Origin: Dysgonomonadaceae bacterium zrk40
GTDB taxonomy: Bacteria; Bacteroidota; Bacteroidia; Bacteroidales; Dysgonomonadaceae
DNA: 64,000 nucleotides
Assembly: GCA_016916535.1 (NCBI GenBank)
Contig: CP070276.1
Location: forward strand, 1,178,001-1,242,000
Direction: 5' to 3'
Each line of letters opens with the position of its first letter. Within the stretch, counting starts at the first letter, position 1. A program made the translations under genes and the position numbers. The notes below the pieces were generated by a model. It saw nothing but the letters and a program-made list of their open reading frames with translations. It did no database searches and had not been told where the DNA came from. Below, one piece after another: positions 54,525-64,000 of the stretch.

Positions 54525-56186
54525 TCAATTTGTTTTCAGCATCACCCTGGCATTCGCCACGGCCTGCTCCGTTACTTCGGCACCACTCAGCATGCGGGCA
54601 ATTTCGCCCACCCGCTCCTCACCACTCAGCCTGTCTATTTCGGTTGCGACACTGTTGCCACGCTCTTTCTTGCAGACCGCGAAGTGAGCTTCCCCCTTTG
54701 AGGCTATCTGTGGCAGATGCGTGATACCAATCACCTGCATCTCCCGGCTCATATTCTTCATCACTGCCCCCACGCGGTCGGCAACTTCTCCGGAAGTTCC
54801 GGTATCGATCTCATCAAAAATGATGGTCGGCAGGGCGGTGGCACCTCCAATCATCGCCTTCAGTGACAACATTAGACGGGAGATCTCACCCCCTGAAGCT
54901 ATCTGTGAAACCGGTTGAGGAGCCCTGTTCTTATTGGCTGAGAAGAGAAACTCCACATCGTCGCTGCCTGTGGCATCAGGCTCTCTGCCGGAGACAATCT
55001 GACAATGAAATCGGGCGTGAGGCATCTTCAGATACTCCAGCCTTTCGATAAGTTGCTGTTCAATGGCGGGGGTGGCAGCGCGCCGCTTCTCACTCAGCTG
55101 AGTTGCTTTCTCAAGCATGATTCTCTTCCTGTCAGAAGCCTCTTTCTCCTGCATCTCAAGCTGTTCATCCAGTGATTCAATCTGTTGTAGCTTTTTGTCG
55201 ATCTCATCACGCAAGGCCAACAGTCCCCCCAGATCGGCAACGCCATGCTTCTTCTCCAGGTCATAGAGCATACTGAGCCGCTCTTCCACGACCTGTTGTC
55301 GTCCGGGATCGAACTCCACCTTTTCAAACAGGCGTGAAGCCTCCTCTCCCACATCTTTCAGGTCGAGATAGGCTGACTCTACCCTTTCCGATAAAGCACC
55401 CACCCTGGCGAATACAACTTTCAACGATTGCAATCTGTCTCTCACCGTACGAAGTATCGCCTCCACGTTCTGTTGTTCTCCCGAAAGCAGGTTGGTGACT
55501 TCAAAGAGCCCCGACTTGATTTCCTCTGAGTGGGTCAAAGCTTCCAGCTCCTCTTCCAACCGTTCCTGTTCGCCCTCTTCCAACGAAGCCTCCGTCAGTG
55601 TGTGGTGTTGAAAGCGGAGGTAATCCTCTTCCTCCCTGTTCCGGCGATTCCGTTCACGCAGTTCCAGCAAGGCTTTCTCAGCGGCACGATAAGCAGCATA
55701 GGCTTCTCTGTAGCTCGTCAGTTCCATCCCGGTACCTGCGAGCAGGTCCACCACGTTGAGCTGAAACTGGTTGTCGTTCAGTGAGAGGTTCTGATGCTGC
55801 GAATGTATGTCGATCAGACGTTCTCCAAGCAATTTCAGGTCGTTCAAATATACCGGGGAGTCATTGATGAAAGCCCTTGACCTGCCGGTAGCCCATATCT
55901 CACGCCGCAGGATGCATTCATCACCTTCATAAATCCATTCATGCTCGTCGAATAGGGGTTTCAACCGGTATGCAGAAATATCGAACAGACCTTCAATCAC
56001 ACATTTGGGCTCCTCCGGTTTGACCTGTCGCGGATCGGCCCTTTGACCGAGTATCAGCGAGAGGGCACCCAGGATGATCGACTTACCGGCACCCGTCTCA
56101 CCTGTGATCACCGTAAATCCCCTGTCGAAGTTGATTTGCAATGAATCAATCAGTGCATAATTTTCTATGGATAGTCTCTTTAGCAT
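54525..56186 (-). CDS. recN: DNA repair protein RecN
   Basis: 553 residues, an SMC-like ATPase: Walker A in GETGAGKSIILGAL, a long coiled-coil arm (about 150-370), the ABC signature region ASGGEISRLMLSLKAM and Walker B in PTIIFDEIDTGTSGEVA, then a His-switch in ITHLPQIAS. RecN joins broken DNA ends during double-strand break repair. It is downstream of the DUF4835 gene (6 bases) and upstream of rlmB. Confidence 0.97.
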   Translation of the reverse strand: MLKRLSIENYALIDSLQINFDRGFTVITGETGAGKSIILGALSLILGQRADPRQVKPEEPKCVIEGLFDISAYRLKPLFDEHEWIYEGDECILRREIWATGRSRAFINDSPVYLNDLKLLGERLIDIHSQHQNLSLNDNQFQLNVVDLLAGTGMELTSYREAYAAYRAAEKALLELRERNRRNREEEDYLRFQHHTLTEASLEEGEQERLEEELEALTHSEEIKSGLFEVTNLLSGEQQNVEAILRTVRDRLQSLKVVFARVGALSERVESAYLDLKDVGEEASRLFEKVEFDPGRQQVVEERLSMLYDLEKKHGVADLGGLLALRDEIDKKLQQIESLDEQLEMQEKEASDRKRIMLEKATQLSEKRRAATPAIEQQLIERLEYLKMPHARFHCQIVSGREPDATGSDDVEFLFSANKNRAPQPVSQIASGGEISRLMLSLKAMIGGATALPTIIFDEIDTGTSGEVADRVGAVMKNMSREMQVIGITHLPQIASKGEAHFAVCKKERGNSVATEIDRLSGEERVGEIARMLSGAEVTEQAVANARVMLKTN

Positions 56187-56192
56187 AAATAA

Positions 56193-57068
56193 CTATTGTC
56201 TCAGCTTTTCGAGTGCATCGTTCCTCGTGGGATAAATTTCACGCAACTGTCGCAGCCATTGCTCTCTCTCATCATGATCACCTCGAGCCAGGATAGACAC
56301 CAACTCTGGCAATCGGCCATCAGCAAAGAGGGTGAGCATCGGATTGCCGGGTCGTTCCCGGTAAAGCGTGTAGAGCACCTCCACCGCCTCGGCAGCTGTG
56401 GTGAGCTGAGGGTCGGCATGAAGCCGATACCACATCAGCCTAAAAGATTCGAGTGAACCGTCGTTGAAGGCAGCCGCGATGGATGATCGGTTGCCCTGCC
56501 GGCGGCTCATCTCCCACCCTTTCCATCTTTGCGACGCTGCTCCTGAAGCAATCTGTTCCATCATCCGAAAGTAGGAGGTCCCACCGAGTGATTCATTGGC
56601 ATCCTGTTCAAGCGCGAGGATCAAACAGGAGTAATAGGCTGTTACAGCGGTAAGGTTGTCACGGATGGCATGAAGATCGAAAATCAATGGCTGATAAGCA
56701 TTATAGCTAAATTCAATCTCCCTGTCACGCAAAACCAGCATGGTCGTTCCCGGACTGACTGCTTCGCCATGCTTTCTGGACTGGACATAGAGCTCACCCC
56801 GAAATGATCCATCAGGAACCTGTTGGGTCAGCAGTAGTGTAAAGGAGCAGTCCACCTTCCGGTCTGATCGGGTATAATTGTCACCCCATTGATGACCGTT
56901 GAGAAAAGCATGCAACGACTCTTCCAGTGAGTGGATCAGTTCTTTACTACTCCCGTGAAGAGCCGCCCCGTTCACGGTCACCGTTGCCCGGAGCTCCTGA
57001 GCAGTAAGGGTGAACAAACCCGTGGTGCAACTCCAGATCAAGAGTAAAACTGTAACAACTCCTCTCAT
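56193..57068 (-). CDS. DUF4835 family protein
   Basis: 291 residues with a signal peptide ending LTAQE. The protein follows the DUF4835 pattern (ELRATVTVNG, FHAFL-type segment near HAFLNGHQWGDNY, the middle YYSCLILALEQDANESLGG and SGAASQRWKGWE). The family is restricted to Bacteroidetes and almost always lies next to recN, as here. Periplasmic location is likely; its role is unknown. Confidence 0.88.
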   Translation of the reverse strand: MRGVVTVLLLIWSCTTGLFTLTAQELRATVTVNGAALHGSSKELIHSLEESLHAFLNGHQWGDNYTRSDRKVDCSFTLLLTQQVPDGSFRGELYVQSRKHGEAVSPGTTMLVLRDREIEFSYNAYQPLIFDLHAIRDNLTAVTAYYSCLILALEQDANESLGGTSYFRMMEQIASGAASQRWKGWEMSRRQGNRSSIAAAFNDGSLESFRLMWYRLHADPQLTTAAEAVEVLYTLYRERPGNPMLTLFADGRLPELVSILARGDHDEREQWLRQLREIYPTRNDALEKLRQ

Positions 57069-57168
57069 CTCATTCTTATTGATTTTCCCAAGATCATTAA
57101 AATCAACCGGTAATCAACCACAAAAATACATATAATTCGGGAGAATCACTCTTTTTTCCGGGGGTTGA

Positions 57169-59178
57169 TCAATGGGAAGGCAGTACCCTGAACTCTGTAC
57201 GCCGGTTCAACTGATCGGCAGTTGCTTGCTCTGCAGGAAGAAGTGTTTTTATATACTCATCTGTAAGATACTCCCCTTCACGAAGAAATGGATGTTGCCG
57301 GACAAGAGCGCTATCCACTCTTTTTGGTTTCATCTTCCCCTCACCAACTGACGTCAGTCGCTCCGGGGCAATGCCCGACGAGATAAGATAATCGACCACC
57401 GAGCGGGCACGACGCAGCGACAACTCTTCATTGTAGGAATCTGCCCCCCTGCGATCGGTATGAGCTGAGAGCTCAACCCCGATCTCAGGATGTTCAAGCA
57501 TAAGCTGCAGGAGCTTGTCAAGCTCCTCTTTCGATTCACTTCGCAACACGGCACGGTCAAAATCATAAAAGATGTTTTCCATGACAACCGGCCGGTCGTA
57601 GGGTGTCATCTCAAAATCCAAATAACAGGTTGTATCCTTGTTTGCAATGACGGGGCCAAGCGACGCATTCCGGTTTAGAAAACCCTCCGCCTGTGCAAGA
57701 AAGAGATAAGACACCCCCTCTTTGGCAGTGAAGTGATAGAGACCTTCCCGGTTTGTCACCAATTGCAGGCGAGAGCCGTCACTGCCAACCAGATCAATAA
57801 TCGCACCCTGAATCGGGATATCATTTCTCTCCACGACAAATCCCTCCACATGTATCAATGGTTTCTTAAACGCAAAGGCGTAGATGTGGTCATATCCCCT
57901 GTTGTCATTCCTGTTAGAGCTGAAGAAGCCCCTCTCCTCACCCTCTTCAAAGGTGATTCCAAAATCGTCGGCTGATGAATTCAATGGCGGTGGCAGATGT
58001 GTGAGGTGCCAGTCTCCACCGGCCTGAGTCTTCACCGCCCGGAAGAGATCAAGACCACCGAGGCCGGGGTGTCCGTCGGATGAAAAATAAAGGGTAGTGT
58101 CGTTGCGTAAGAGAGGGAACATCTCATTCCCCGGGGTGTTGATTGCAGCACCTGCATTCTCGAGCCTTATCACCTCCTGCCGACTGTTAAGATGAGCCTG
58201 CCAGATATCCTTTCCTCCCATTCCTCCCGGCATGTCAGAGACAAAATAGAGGGTGCTTCCCGAAGCAGAAACCGTTGGATGGGCAAACAGAGAAAGGGAA
58301 TCACCCCCGTTCAGAATGAGTCTTGTTCCCGGCGACCAGCTTCCATTGAATCGCCGGGAGAGATAGATTGCAGGCAGTGAAGGCTGATTGGTTGTGACAT
58401 ATGCAGCAGTGAAAAACATCATCATGCCATCGGAGGTGAGTGAGGCAACTCCCTCATCAAAATCGGTGTCACCCGCAAATTCAACTCTTTTCGGTTTCTG
58501 CCATTCACCCCGACTGTTCTTAACAGAGAAAAAAAGATCGTGATATTTAGTCCCGGTCACGGGGCTCCTCAATTCGTTGGGTGTAGATTCCCTGGAAGAG
58601 GTGAAAAAGAGCCTTTCGTCGTCATGTGCAAGGTGCGGAGAGAAGTCGCTGCGGGATGAATTGAAAAGATCGAAGCGCCGGACGTGATAAAGACCCGACA
58701 TTTGATCCGGTTGCCAGGTTGTATCCATTGCGGCTTCAGCACCCTGCAGTCCCGCGATTGCAATCGCATCACCCGGCACGTTGGCAAGATAAAGGCGGTA
58801 AGCATCAGCAGCTTTTGGGTAGTCACCCTCCCGATGCAACATCTGTGCCAGGTGTCTTTGTGCGAGCGTATCGGGATATCCATACCGGATGGCATTTCTG
58901 TATGCGGTGACAGCATGTGCAGACCGGTTCAACAGACGATAGTTTTCAGCCATCTCAAATGCAATCACTCCTCGCAGGACGACCTCCTCACGGGATGCGT
59001 GCCGGTAAAGTTTGCGGTAGGCAGTGACAGCTTCATGGTATTCCCCCCGCACATAGTGTTCCCTGGCATCACTCAGTCGAACCCTGCTACAGGAAAGAGA
59101 AAGCAACACCGTTAACAGCAAAGGAAGATATGGAAGGTTTCGTTTCAAAAAAAACAACAAACCGGTTTGTAGTGTCAA
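57169..59178 (-). CDS. OmpA-family lipoprotein with TPR, PD40 and carboxypeptidase-regulatory domains (PorE-like)
   Basis: No ATG fits: the frame opens with TTG at 59178, and TTG at 59148, right before KRNLPYLPLLL, is the likelier start since it gives a normal lipoprotein signal (lipobox LSLSC). Domains: TPR helices (about 40-150), WD40-like/PD40 propeller (about 170-420, LFFTSSRESTPNEL, LYFVSDMPGGMGGKDIW, LYFSSDGHPGLGGLD), a carboxypeptidase-regulatory-like domain (about 425-510) and an OmpA peptidoglycan-binding domain (about 540-665, VELSAHTDRRGADSYNEELSLRRARSV). The layout matches PorE-type proteins, some of which belong to the type IX secretion system; others are general envelope anchors. 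Confidence 0.85.
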   Translation of the reverse strand: MTLQTGLLFFLKRNLPYLPLLLTVLLSLSCSRVRLSDAREHYVRGEYHEAVTAYRKLYRHASREEVVLRGVIAFEMAENYRLLNRSAHAVTAYRNAIRYGYPDTLAQRHLAQMLHREGDYPKAADAYRLYLANVPGDAIAIAGLQGAEAAMDTTWQPDQMSGLYHVRRFDLFNSSRSDFSPHLAHDDERLFFTSSRESTPNELRSPVTGTKYHDLFFSVKNSRGEWQKPKRVEFAGDTDFDEGVASLTSDGMMMFFTAAYVTTNQPSLPAIYLSRRFNGSWSPGTRLILNGGDSLSLFAHPTVSASGSTLYFVSDMPGGMGGKDIWQAHLNSRQEVIRLENAGAAINTPGNEMFPLLRNDTTLYFSSDGHPGLGGLDLFRAVKTQAGGDWHLTHLPPPLNSSADDFGITFEEGEERGFFSSNRNDNRGYDHIYAFAFKKPLIHVEGFVVERNDIPIQGAIIDLVGSDGSRLQLVTNREGLYHFTAKEGVSYLFLAQAEGFLNRNASLGPVIANKDTTCYLDFEMTPYDRPVVMENIFYDFDRAVLRSESKEELDKLLQLMLEHPEIGVELSAHTDRRGADSYNEELSLRRARSVVDYLISSGIAPERLTSVGEGKMKPKRVDSALVRQHPFLREGEYLTDEYIKTLLPAEQATADQLNRRTEFRVLPSH

Positions 59179-59247
59179 CGGATTATGTGGACCAATATTG
59201 TATGTCGAGTCAGTTTAACAAGCACACAACCACTTGCCCCCCATTTT

Positions 59248-60783
59248 TCACTTCTGTTGGTGTTCCGGGCGCAGCAGATCATTCACAGTCTTCACCGGAT
59301 TGAAAGTGGAAACAGGCACCTCCACAAAAAGGGTATTCCAATCGCTCATTGCTCCGTTCCACAGCCCGGGCAGTTCAAGGGCTTTCAACTCCTTACCGTT
59401 TTTAGATTTGTGTGAGATGAATCCGGTGTTGGGATCCACAAATTTCGTCAGATCGAACTTGTTGCCCTGGTAGCATTTCACGCCACAGACCAGATCCACC
59501 GGATTAAAGTGAGAACCATTGCGGAAGGCATCCATGGCAAGAGGATCGTTGCGGTTGATTTGTGAGCTTTCCAGAATCTGCAGCGAGGCAGTACCATCAG
59601 GATTGACCACAATGAAAGGGCCTCCACCCGGTTCGCCCTGGTTTTTCACCATCCCACACACACGGAATGGACGATCGAGCTTCCGTTTGAGATAGGTTTT
59701 AAGCTGATCATCGGTTTCAAATATCTCATTGTGGGTGATGCACAATTCATTTTCGGTAAAAGCGAGCATCTCCTCGAGTTCATCGGAGGTCACCTTCTCT
59801 GACTCCAACCTTCCAAGATAGGTAAATGCACGTTTTTGCATGGCTACCAGGATTCCGGCCAACAGTTTCTTGTAATGCGCTTCCTCCTCTTTTAGCCTGT
59901 CAGGCACCACATTGTCGATGTTCTTGATGAATATGATGTCAGAGTCGATGTCATTCAGGTTCTCAATCAATGCCCCATGGCCTCCGGGACGGAACAGAAG
60001 GGTTCCATCCTCTTCGCGGAAAGGGTGGTTCTCCATATCCACTGCCAGTGTGTCGGTTGCCGGTTTCTGAAGACTGTATGAAACAGAAAAACGGGCCCCC
60101 AGCTTGATCTCATAACTGAGTTTACGGGCAGCTACCAACAACTCAAACAACTCTTTGTGCTCTTCCGAAACGGTGAAATGGACTTTCACCAAACCATCCG
60201 CACGTCGGGCATATAGAGCACCCTCATGCAAGTGCTCACCTACGGCTGTTCTGTTCCCCTCTGAATAGGAATGAAATAGAAGCAATCCCTTGGGCATATT
60301 ACCGTAATCGAGTCCGTCAGTATACAAAAGTGCTGCCACCACCTCCTTGTATCCACCTTCGCTGCAGAGCATCGCACTATCCTTCCCGTACAGTTCGCGA
60401 CAAGCCTCATCCAATGAGACTGCAAAAGCGAACTTGGGGAGATGGGAGAAGAATGTCTTCTCAAATTCAGTGGTTGGTACATCATAATCCGCATCGAGAA
60501 AAGCAAACAGATCCTTGAACATGCGACTGGCGGCACCGGAAGCCGGAACAAACTTTGTGATGCTCTTATCACCTTCCAGGTAGACCTGCCAACTCTTCAG
60601 AAAATCCTTCTCCTGCTGCTTCTCCACCTTCATGATCCCCTTATAATAAGAGGCAGGTGCAACAATCTGTAAAAAAGGAAAACCGGAGCTAAAAAACTTC
60701 AATTGCCTGTTTAGCTGATCAAGTGAGATTCCTTTTTCTCTTAGCTGTTCTTGGTCCTGTTGTGTAAACATATCTGTCCGCAT
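59248..60783 (-). CDS. DUF4301 family protein
   Basis: 511 residues; the pattern FVPASGAASRMFKDLFAFLD, FRPGGHGALIENLND, DGTASLQILESSQINRNDP and FVDPNTGFISHKSKNGKELKALELPGLWNGAM fits the Bacteroidetes family DUF4301, whose fold resembles nucleotidyltransferases (the G/S-rich PASGAASRMF segment suggests phosphate binding). Function unknown. Start at 60783 or the Met at 60771. A -7 box TATCTTTG (minus strand, 60856-60863) lies about 75 bases upstream. Confidence 0.85.
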   Translation of the reverse strand: MRTDMFTQQDQEQLREKGISLDQLNRQLKFFSSGFPFLQIVAPASYYKGIMKVEKQQEKDFLKSWQVYLEGDKSITKFVPASGAASRMFKDLFAFLDADYDVPTTEFEKTFFSHLPKFAFAVSLDEACRELYGKDSAMLCSEGGYKEVVAALLYTDGLDYGNMPKGLLLFHSYSEGNRTAVGEHLHEGALYARRADGLVKVHFTVSEEHKELFELLVAARKLSYEIKLGARFSVSYSLQKPATDTLAVDMENHPFREEDGTLLFRPGGHGALIENLNDIDSDIIFIKNIDNVVPDRLKEEEAHYKKLLAGILVAMQKRAFTYLGRLESEKVTSDELEEMLAFTENELCITHNEIFETDDQLKTYLKRKLDRPFRVCGMVKNQGEPGGGPFIVVNPDGTASLQILESSQINRNDPLAMDAFRNGSHFNPVDLVCGVKCYQGNKFDLTKFVDPNTGFISHKSKNGKELKALELPGLWNGAMSDWNTLFVEVPVSTFNPVKTVNDLLRPEHQQK

Positions 60784-60855
60784 TAATAGTTTGAGAATTG
60801 AAAGCGTATCAGACCTGTCGTTCCTGTTGTTCAGTCACTGCAGTGTCCGTTCCAC

Positions 60856-60863
60856 CAAAGATA
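60856..60863 (-). promoter_or_regulatory. -7 box for the DUF4301 gene
   Basis: TATCTTTG on the minus strand, with a TTGTTG stretch about 16 bases upstream. Confidence 0.55.
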
Positions 60864-61069
60864 GAAAAATCTTCTGACAACAATGCACCATCGGCCTAAA
60901 AAACAAAATATGGAAAGACAAATAACCCGACAGAATGTCAGTTAGCATCTCAGCCAAATCTTTGGCACAGGATTTGAAAATAGAAGAGTGTGATCATATG
61001 AGAATAACCTCATGAAGATGAGCAACGGAAAAAACTGAATACTAACATTAAACCAATAGAATAACAATT

Positions 61070-62980
61070 ATGGGAAAAATTATCGGAATAGACCTGGGAA
61101 CAACCAATTCGTGTGTCTCTGTAATGGAAGGGAGCGAACCTGTTGTGATTCCCAACAACGAGGGAAAACGCACCACTCCTTCGGTTGTGGCCTTTATGGA
61201 CAACGGTGAACGCAAAGTAGGTGACCCTGCGAAACGCCAGGCGATCACCAACCCCAATAACACCATCTCCTCAATCAAGACCTTCATGGGTGAAACCTAC
61301 GACCGGGTACAGAAAGAGATTGGTCGCGTACCCTATAAGGTGGCACGTGGCGACAACAACACGCCCCGTGTTGACATCAACGGTCACCTCTACTCACCAC
61401 AGGAGATCTCAGCCATCGTGCTGCAGAAGATGAAAAAAACTGCCGAAGATCACCTTGGACAAGAGGTCAAAGAGGCAGTAATCACAGTGCCGGCCTACTT
61501 TAGTGACGCACAGCGTCAGGCCACCAAGGAGGCTGGCGAGATTGCCGGACTTACCGTACGCCGCATCGTGAACGAACCGACTGCAGCTGCACTGGCTTAC
61601 GGATTGGACAAACAGAACAAAGACTCCAAGATCGCCGTGTTTGACCTGGGTGGTGGCACGTTCGACATCTCCATCCTGGAACTGGGTGATGGCGTCTTCG
61701 AGGTAAAATCAACCAACGGTGATACCCACCTGGGAGGTGATGACCTAGACCACCGCATCATCGACTGGCTTGCACAGGAGTTCATGAATGAAGAAGGCAT
61801 CGACCTGCGTAAGGATCCGATGGCACTTCAACGCCTCAAGGAGGCAGCTGAGAAAGCGAAGATTGAGCTCTCCAGTGCCACCTCTACCGAGATCAACCTA
61901 CCCTACATCATGCCGGTGAACGGGATCCCCAAACACTTGGTCAAGACACTCTCTCGTGCCAAGTTTGAGCAGTTGATCGACGATCTGTTGCAGAAATGCG
62001 TGAATCCATGCCAGACCGCCATGAAAGATGCGGGGCTTTCCAACTCCGACATCGACGAGGTGATTCTGGTAGGTGGCTCCACGCGTATCCCCGCGGTGCA
62101 AGAGCTGGTAGAAAAGCTCTTTGGAAAGAAGCCACACAAGGGTGTGAACCCCGACGAAGTGGTTGCTATCGGAGCCGCCATACAAGGGGCCGTTCTCACC
62201 GGCGAGGTGAAAGATGTATTGCTACTCGATGTGACCCCCCTTTCACTCGGCATCGAGACATTGGGTGGGGTGATGACCAAGCTGATTGATGCCAACACGA
62301 CCATTCCCACAAAGAAGAGCGAGACCTTCTCCACAGCCAGCGACAACCAGCCCTCTGTACAGATCAACGTTTTGCAGGGTGAACGATCCATGGCACGTGA
62401 CAACAAGCAAATTGGCGTCTTCAATCTTGACGGTATACCACCTGCTCCCAGGGGAATCCCACAGATCGAAGTAACCTTCGACATCGATGCCAACGGCATC
62501 CTGAACGTCTCAGCCAAGGATAAGGCATCGGGCAAGGAGCAAAAGATTCGCATTGAGGCTTCTTCCGGACTCAGTGAAGATGAAATCAAGCGGATGAAAG
62601 AGGAGGCTGCTGCCAATGCCGAGGCCGACAAGAAAGAAAAGGAACGGATCGACAAACTGAACCAGGCTGATTCCACCATCTTCCAGACAGAAAAACAGCT
62701 GAAGGATCTGGGGGACAAGATTCCGGCAGACAAGAAGGCTCCGATTGAAGCAGCTCTCAGCAAGCTGAAAGATGCCCACAAAGCACAGGATCTCTCTGCC
62801 ATCGATGCTGCATCCGATGAGTTGAACAATGCTTTCCAGGCAGCATCGCAGGAGATGTACAATGCCACGAACAATCAGCCGGGAGGACAACCGGGCAGCG
62901 ATGCCGGTCAGCAGACAGCATCAGACAACAACCAGTCGGGCGATGATGTAACCGATGTTGATTTTGAAGAGGTGAAATAA
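61070..62980 (+). CDS. dnaK: Molecular chaperone DnaK (Hsp70)
   Basis: 636 residues. ATPase domain begins [18 protein letters not shown], with [14 protein letters not shown] and the signature [14 protein letters not shown]; the linker [19 protein letters not shown] leads to the substrate-binding domain and helical lid, and the C-terminus is the usual flexible Gly/Gln tail ending [11 protein letters not shown] with the EEVK-like end. It folds and protects proteins together with DnaJ and GrpE, which are not next to it here. No CIRCE element is seen upstream. Confidence 0.99.
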   Translation: MGKIIGIDLGTTNSCVSVMEGSEPVVIPNNEGKRTTPSVVAFMDNGERKVGDPAKRQAITNPNNTISSIKTFMGETYDRVQKEIGRVPYKVARGDNNTPRVDINGHLYSPQEISAIVLQKMKKTAEDHLGQEVKEAVITVPAYFSDAQRQATKEAGEIAGLTVRRIVNEPTAAALAYGLDKQNKDSKIAVFDLGGGTFDISILELGDGVFEVKSTNGDTHLGGDDLDHRIIDWLAQEFMNEEGIDLRKDPMALQRLKEAAEKAKIELSSATSTEINLPYIMPVNGIPKHLVKTLSRAKFEQLIDDLLQKCVNPCQTAMKDAGLSNSDIDEVILVGGSTRIPAVQELVEKLFGKKPHKGVNPDEVVAIGAAIQGAVLTGEVKDVLLLDVTPLSLGIETLGGVMTKLIDANTTIPTKKSETFSTASDNQPSVQINVLQGERSMARDNKQIGVFNLDGIPPAPRGIPQIEVTFDIDANGILNVSAKDKASGKEQKIRIEASSGLSEDEIKRMKEEAAANAEADKKEKERIDKLNQADSTIFQTEKQLKDLGDKIPADKKAPIEAALSKLKDAHKAQDLSAIDAASDELNNAFQAASQEMYNATNNQPGGQPGSDAGQQTASDNNQSGDDVTDVDFEEVK

Positions 62981-63021
62981 AAAAAAGTCATCATTTCCAA
63001 TATGCCTGTTAATTGGTGTAG

Positions 63022-63052
63022 CAACCCCGCCACAAATGTGTGTGCGGGGTTG
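63022..63052 (+). terminator. dnaK terminator hairpin
   Basis: CAACCCCGC pairs with GCGGGGTTG around a 13-base loop; the following T-run is short. Confidence 0.75.
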
Positions 63053-63080
63053 TTCATCTAAAAAAATGAATCTCACCGCA

Positions 63081-63110
63081 TTGGTATAAAAATAAATATT
63101 ATTATCTTTG
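63081..63110 (+). promoter_or_regulatory. rpsU promoter
   Basis: TTGG at 63081-63084, an 18-base spacer and TATCTTTG at 63103-63110. The transcript would have a leader of about 170 bases. Confidence 0.75.
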
Positions 63111-63285
63111 CAGCCCAAACAGAAGGGAGGTTATTGATTATCCGGAAAAAGAAACAGGAAGAGATTCTATAAATAAATCCAATTTTCCGCCACAAGGAAG
63201 TTTTTTCCCTGTGCAAAGAGTCAATACTCAAACATTTACAAGCTGAAAGGCTCATTTATAAGCAAAAACTAAAAAAACAAGAATA

Positions 63286-63477
63286 ATGATCGTAGTACAA
63301 CTGAAAGAGGGCGAAAATATTGAAAGAGCCCTGAAGAAATTCAAACGCAAATATGAGAAGACTGGCGTGGTAAAAGAACTCCGAAGTCGCCAGGCATTCG
63401 TGAAACCCTCAGTGGAAAAACGCAAGAAAAAACAACACGCAGTTTACGTACAGCAACTGCAACAAAACGAAGAGTAA
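63286..63477 (+). CDS. rpsU: 30S ribosomal protein S21
   Basis: 63 residues, very basic, with the S21 pattern: KEGENIERALKKFKRKYEKTGVVKELRSRQAF followed by KKKQHAVY. S21 helps base-pairing of the small subunit with mRNA leaders. The position upstream of a tyrosine recombinase is a common Bacteroidetes arrangement. Confidence 0.95.
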   Translation: MIVVQLKEGENIERALKKFKRKYEKTGVVKELRSRQAFVKPSVEKRKKKQHAVYVQQLQQNEE

Positions 63478-63539
63478 TTTCGTTGTTGTAAAATTTTTTC
63501 TTATCTTCGTAGCACCATCATTTGAACGGCCACGGTGCT

Positions 63540-64000
63540 ATGTGGAAAGAAAAATTCATAGACTATCTCCGTTATGAGAAGAACTACTCCTCTCTAACGG
63601 AGATTTCTTATTTCAAGGATATCTCTCAATTCGAGGCGTTCATGCAGGAGGAATGCGGAGGATTCGATCCGGCAACTGTAGAGAGCGACCATATCCGTAA
63701 CTGGATGATCCACCTCATGGAAGAGGGTGTGAAAGCACGTTCCGTAAACAGGAAATTGAGCGCCGTGAGATCCTTCTTTCGTTTCCTGAAACGCAAAGGC
63801 TTTATCACCAACAACCCCGCCACTGGCATCAATGGCCCAAAAACACCAAAGAAGCTGCCGGGATTTGTCAAGGATCGTGAGATGTCATTGGTTATTGACA
63901 ATGCCAACGAATACCCTGACAATTTCTGCGGCCACCGCGATCGCTTCATTATTGAATTGCTTTACCTCACCGGTATGCGCCGTGCTGAACTGATTGCCCT
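63540..64000 (+). CDS. XerC/XerD-type tyrosine recombinase, 3' end cut by window edge
   Basis: ATG at 63540, open to the last base. About 153 residues are visible: the SAM-like core-binding domain (FIDYLRYEKNYSSLTEISYFKDI, RSVNRKLSAVRSFFRFLKRKG) and the start of the catalytic domain, with the first catalytic Arg in TGMRRAEL. A -7-like box TATCTTCG lies at 63502-63509. XerC and XerD resolve chromosome dimers at dif; which of the two this is cannot be settled from the fragment, though the gene after rpsU in Bacteroidetes is usually a Xer-type recombinase. Confidence 0.9.
   Translation, partial: MWKEKFIDYLRYEKNYSSLTEISYFKDISQFEAFMQEECGGFDPATVESDHIRNWMIHLMEEGVKARSVNRKLSAVRSFFRFLKRKGFITNNPATGINGPKTPKKLPGFVKDREMSLVIDNANEYPDNFCGHRDRFIIELLYLTGMRRAELIA

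Noticed and set aside
61903-62874. 323-codon minus-strand frame inside dnaK
   Set aside because: Antisense frames of this kind are usual over GC-rich, biased dnaK genes; Ser-rich composition without domain.

Overview
The window is chromosomal DNA from a member of the Bacteroidota, order Bacteroidales. The signs are SusC/SusD pairs, a hybrid two-component sensor, Bacteroidetes-type promoters (a -7 box of the form TAnnTTTG with a -33 box about 19 bases upstream), and Bacteroidetes-specific families (DUF4835, DUF4301, a TPR/PD40/OmpA lipoprotein). Gene content resembles Dysgonomonadaceae or Porphyromonadaceae-like anaerobes (Proteiniphilum/Petrimonas type); this genus-level guess is inference.

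Bases 1-36400 are one large arabinan utilisation locus. A truncated GH43 gene ends at 949. An outer-membrane operon (1185-14570) follows: a LamG-type lipoprotein, two SusC/SusD pairs and a GH43 endo-arabinanase lipoprotein. A divergent hybrid two-component regulator (14652-18899, minus strand) separates it from a second gene set (19067-36350): GH43, GH97, GH51, araD, araA, GH43, araB, a GH43-like/GH51 fusion, a GH127/GH146-type beta-L-arabinofuranosidase and another GH51. Polysaccharide binding, import, depolymerisation and conversion of L-arabinose to xylulose 5-phosphate are thus encoded together; no arabinose permease lies in the window. Upstream of the two arabinan transcription units the same pair of TCCACC-like half-sites, 21 bases apart and at identical distance from the -7 box, is a good candidate for the regulator's binding site.

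Between manC/tRNA-Leu(CAA) and enolase lies an integrated element of about 7.5 kb (37842-45332), bounded by a 12-base direct repeat made from the 3' end of the tRNA gene. It encodes a tyrosine integrase, two excisionase-like helix-turn-helix proteins, a DUF6291-type protein, a stand-alone primase, a chain of tiny translationally coupled ORFs, an uncharacterised protein, an HD-type putative hydrolase, and a separately expressed 63-residue protein. It has no capsid, terminase, relaxase or conjugation genes. I read it as a phage-satellite-like or otherwise helper-dependent integrative element. Its own promoters with palindromes, arm-type repeats, iteron-like repeats beside the primase, and a left end carrying a replacement tRNA terminator make it the most interesting part of the window.

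From 45333 to the end the genes are ordinary chromosomal ones: enolase, MarC, an OmpH/Skp-like chaperone, a dipeptidase, an endonuclease/exonuclease/phosphatase-fold protein, TatA and TatC, YccF, RidA, an rRNA 2'-O-methyltransferase, RecN, DUF4835, an OmpA-family lipoprotein, DUF4301, DnaK, ribosomal protein S21 and the start of a XerC/XerD-type recombinase cut by the window edge.
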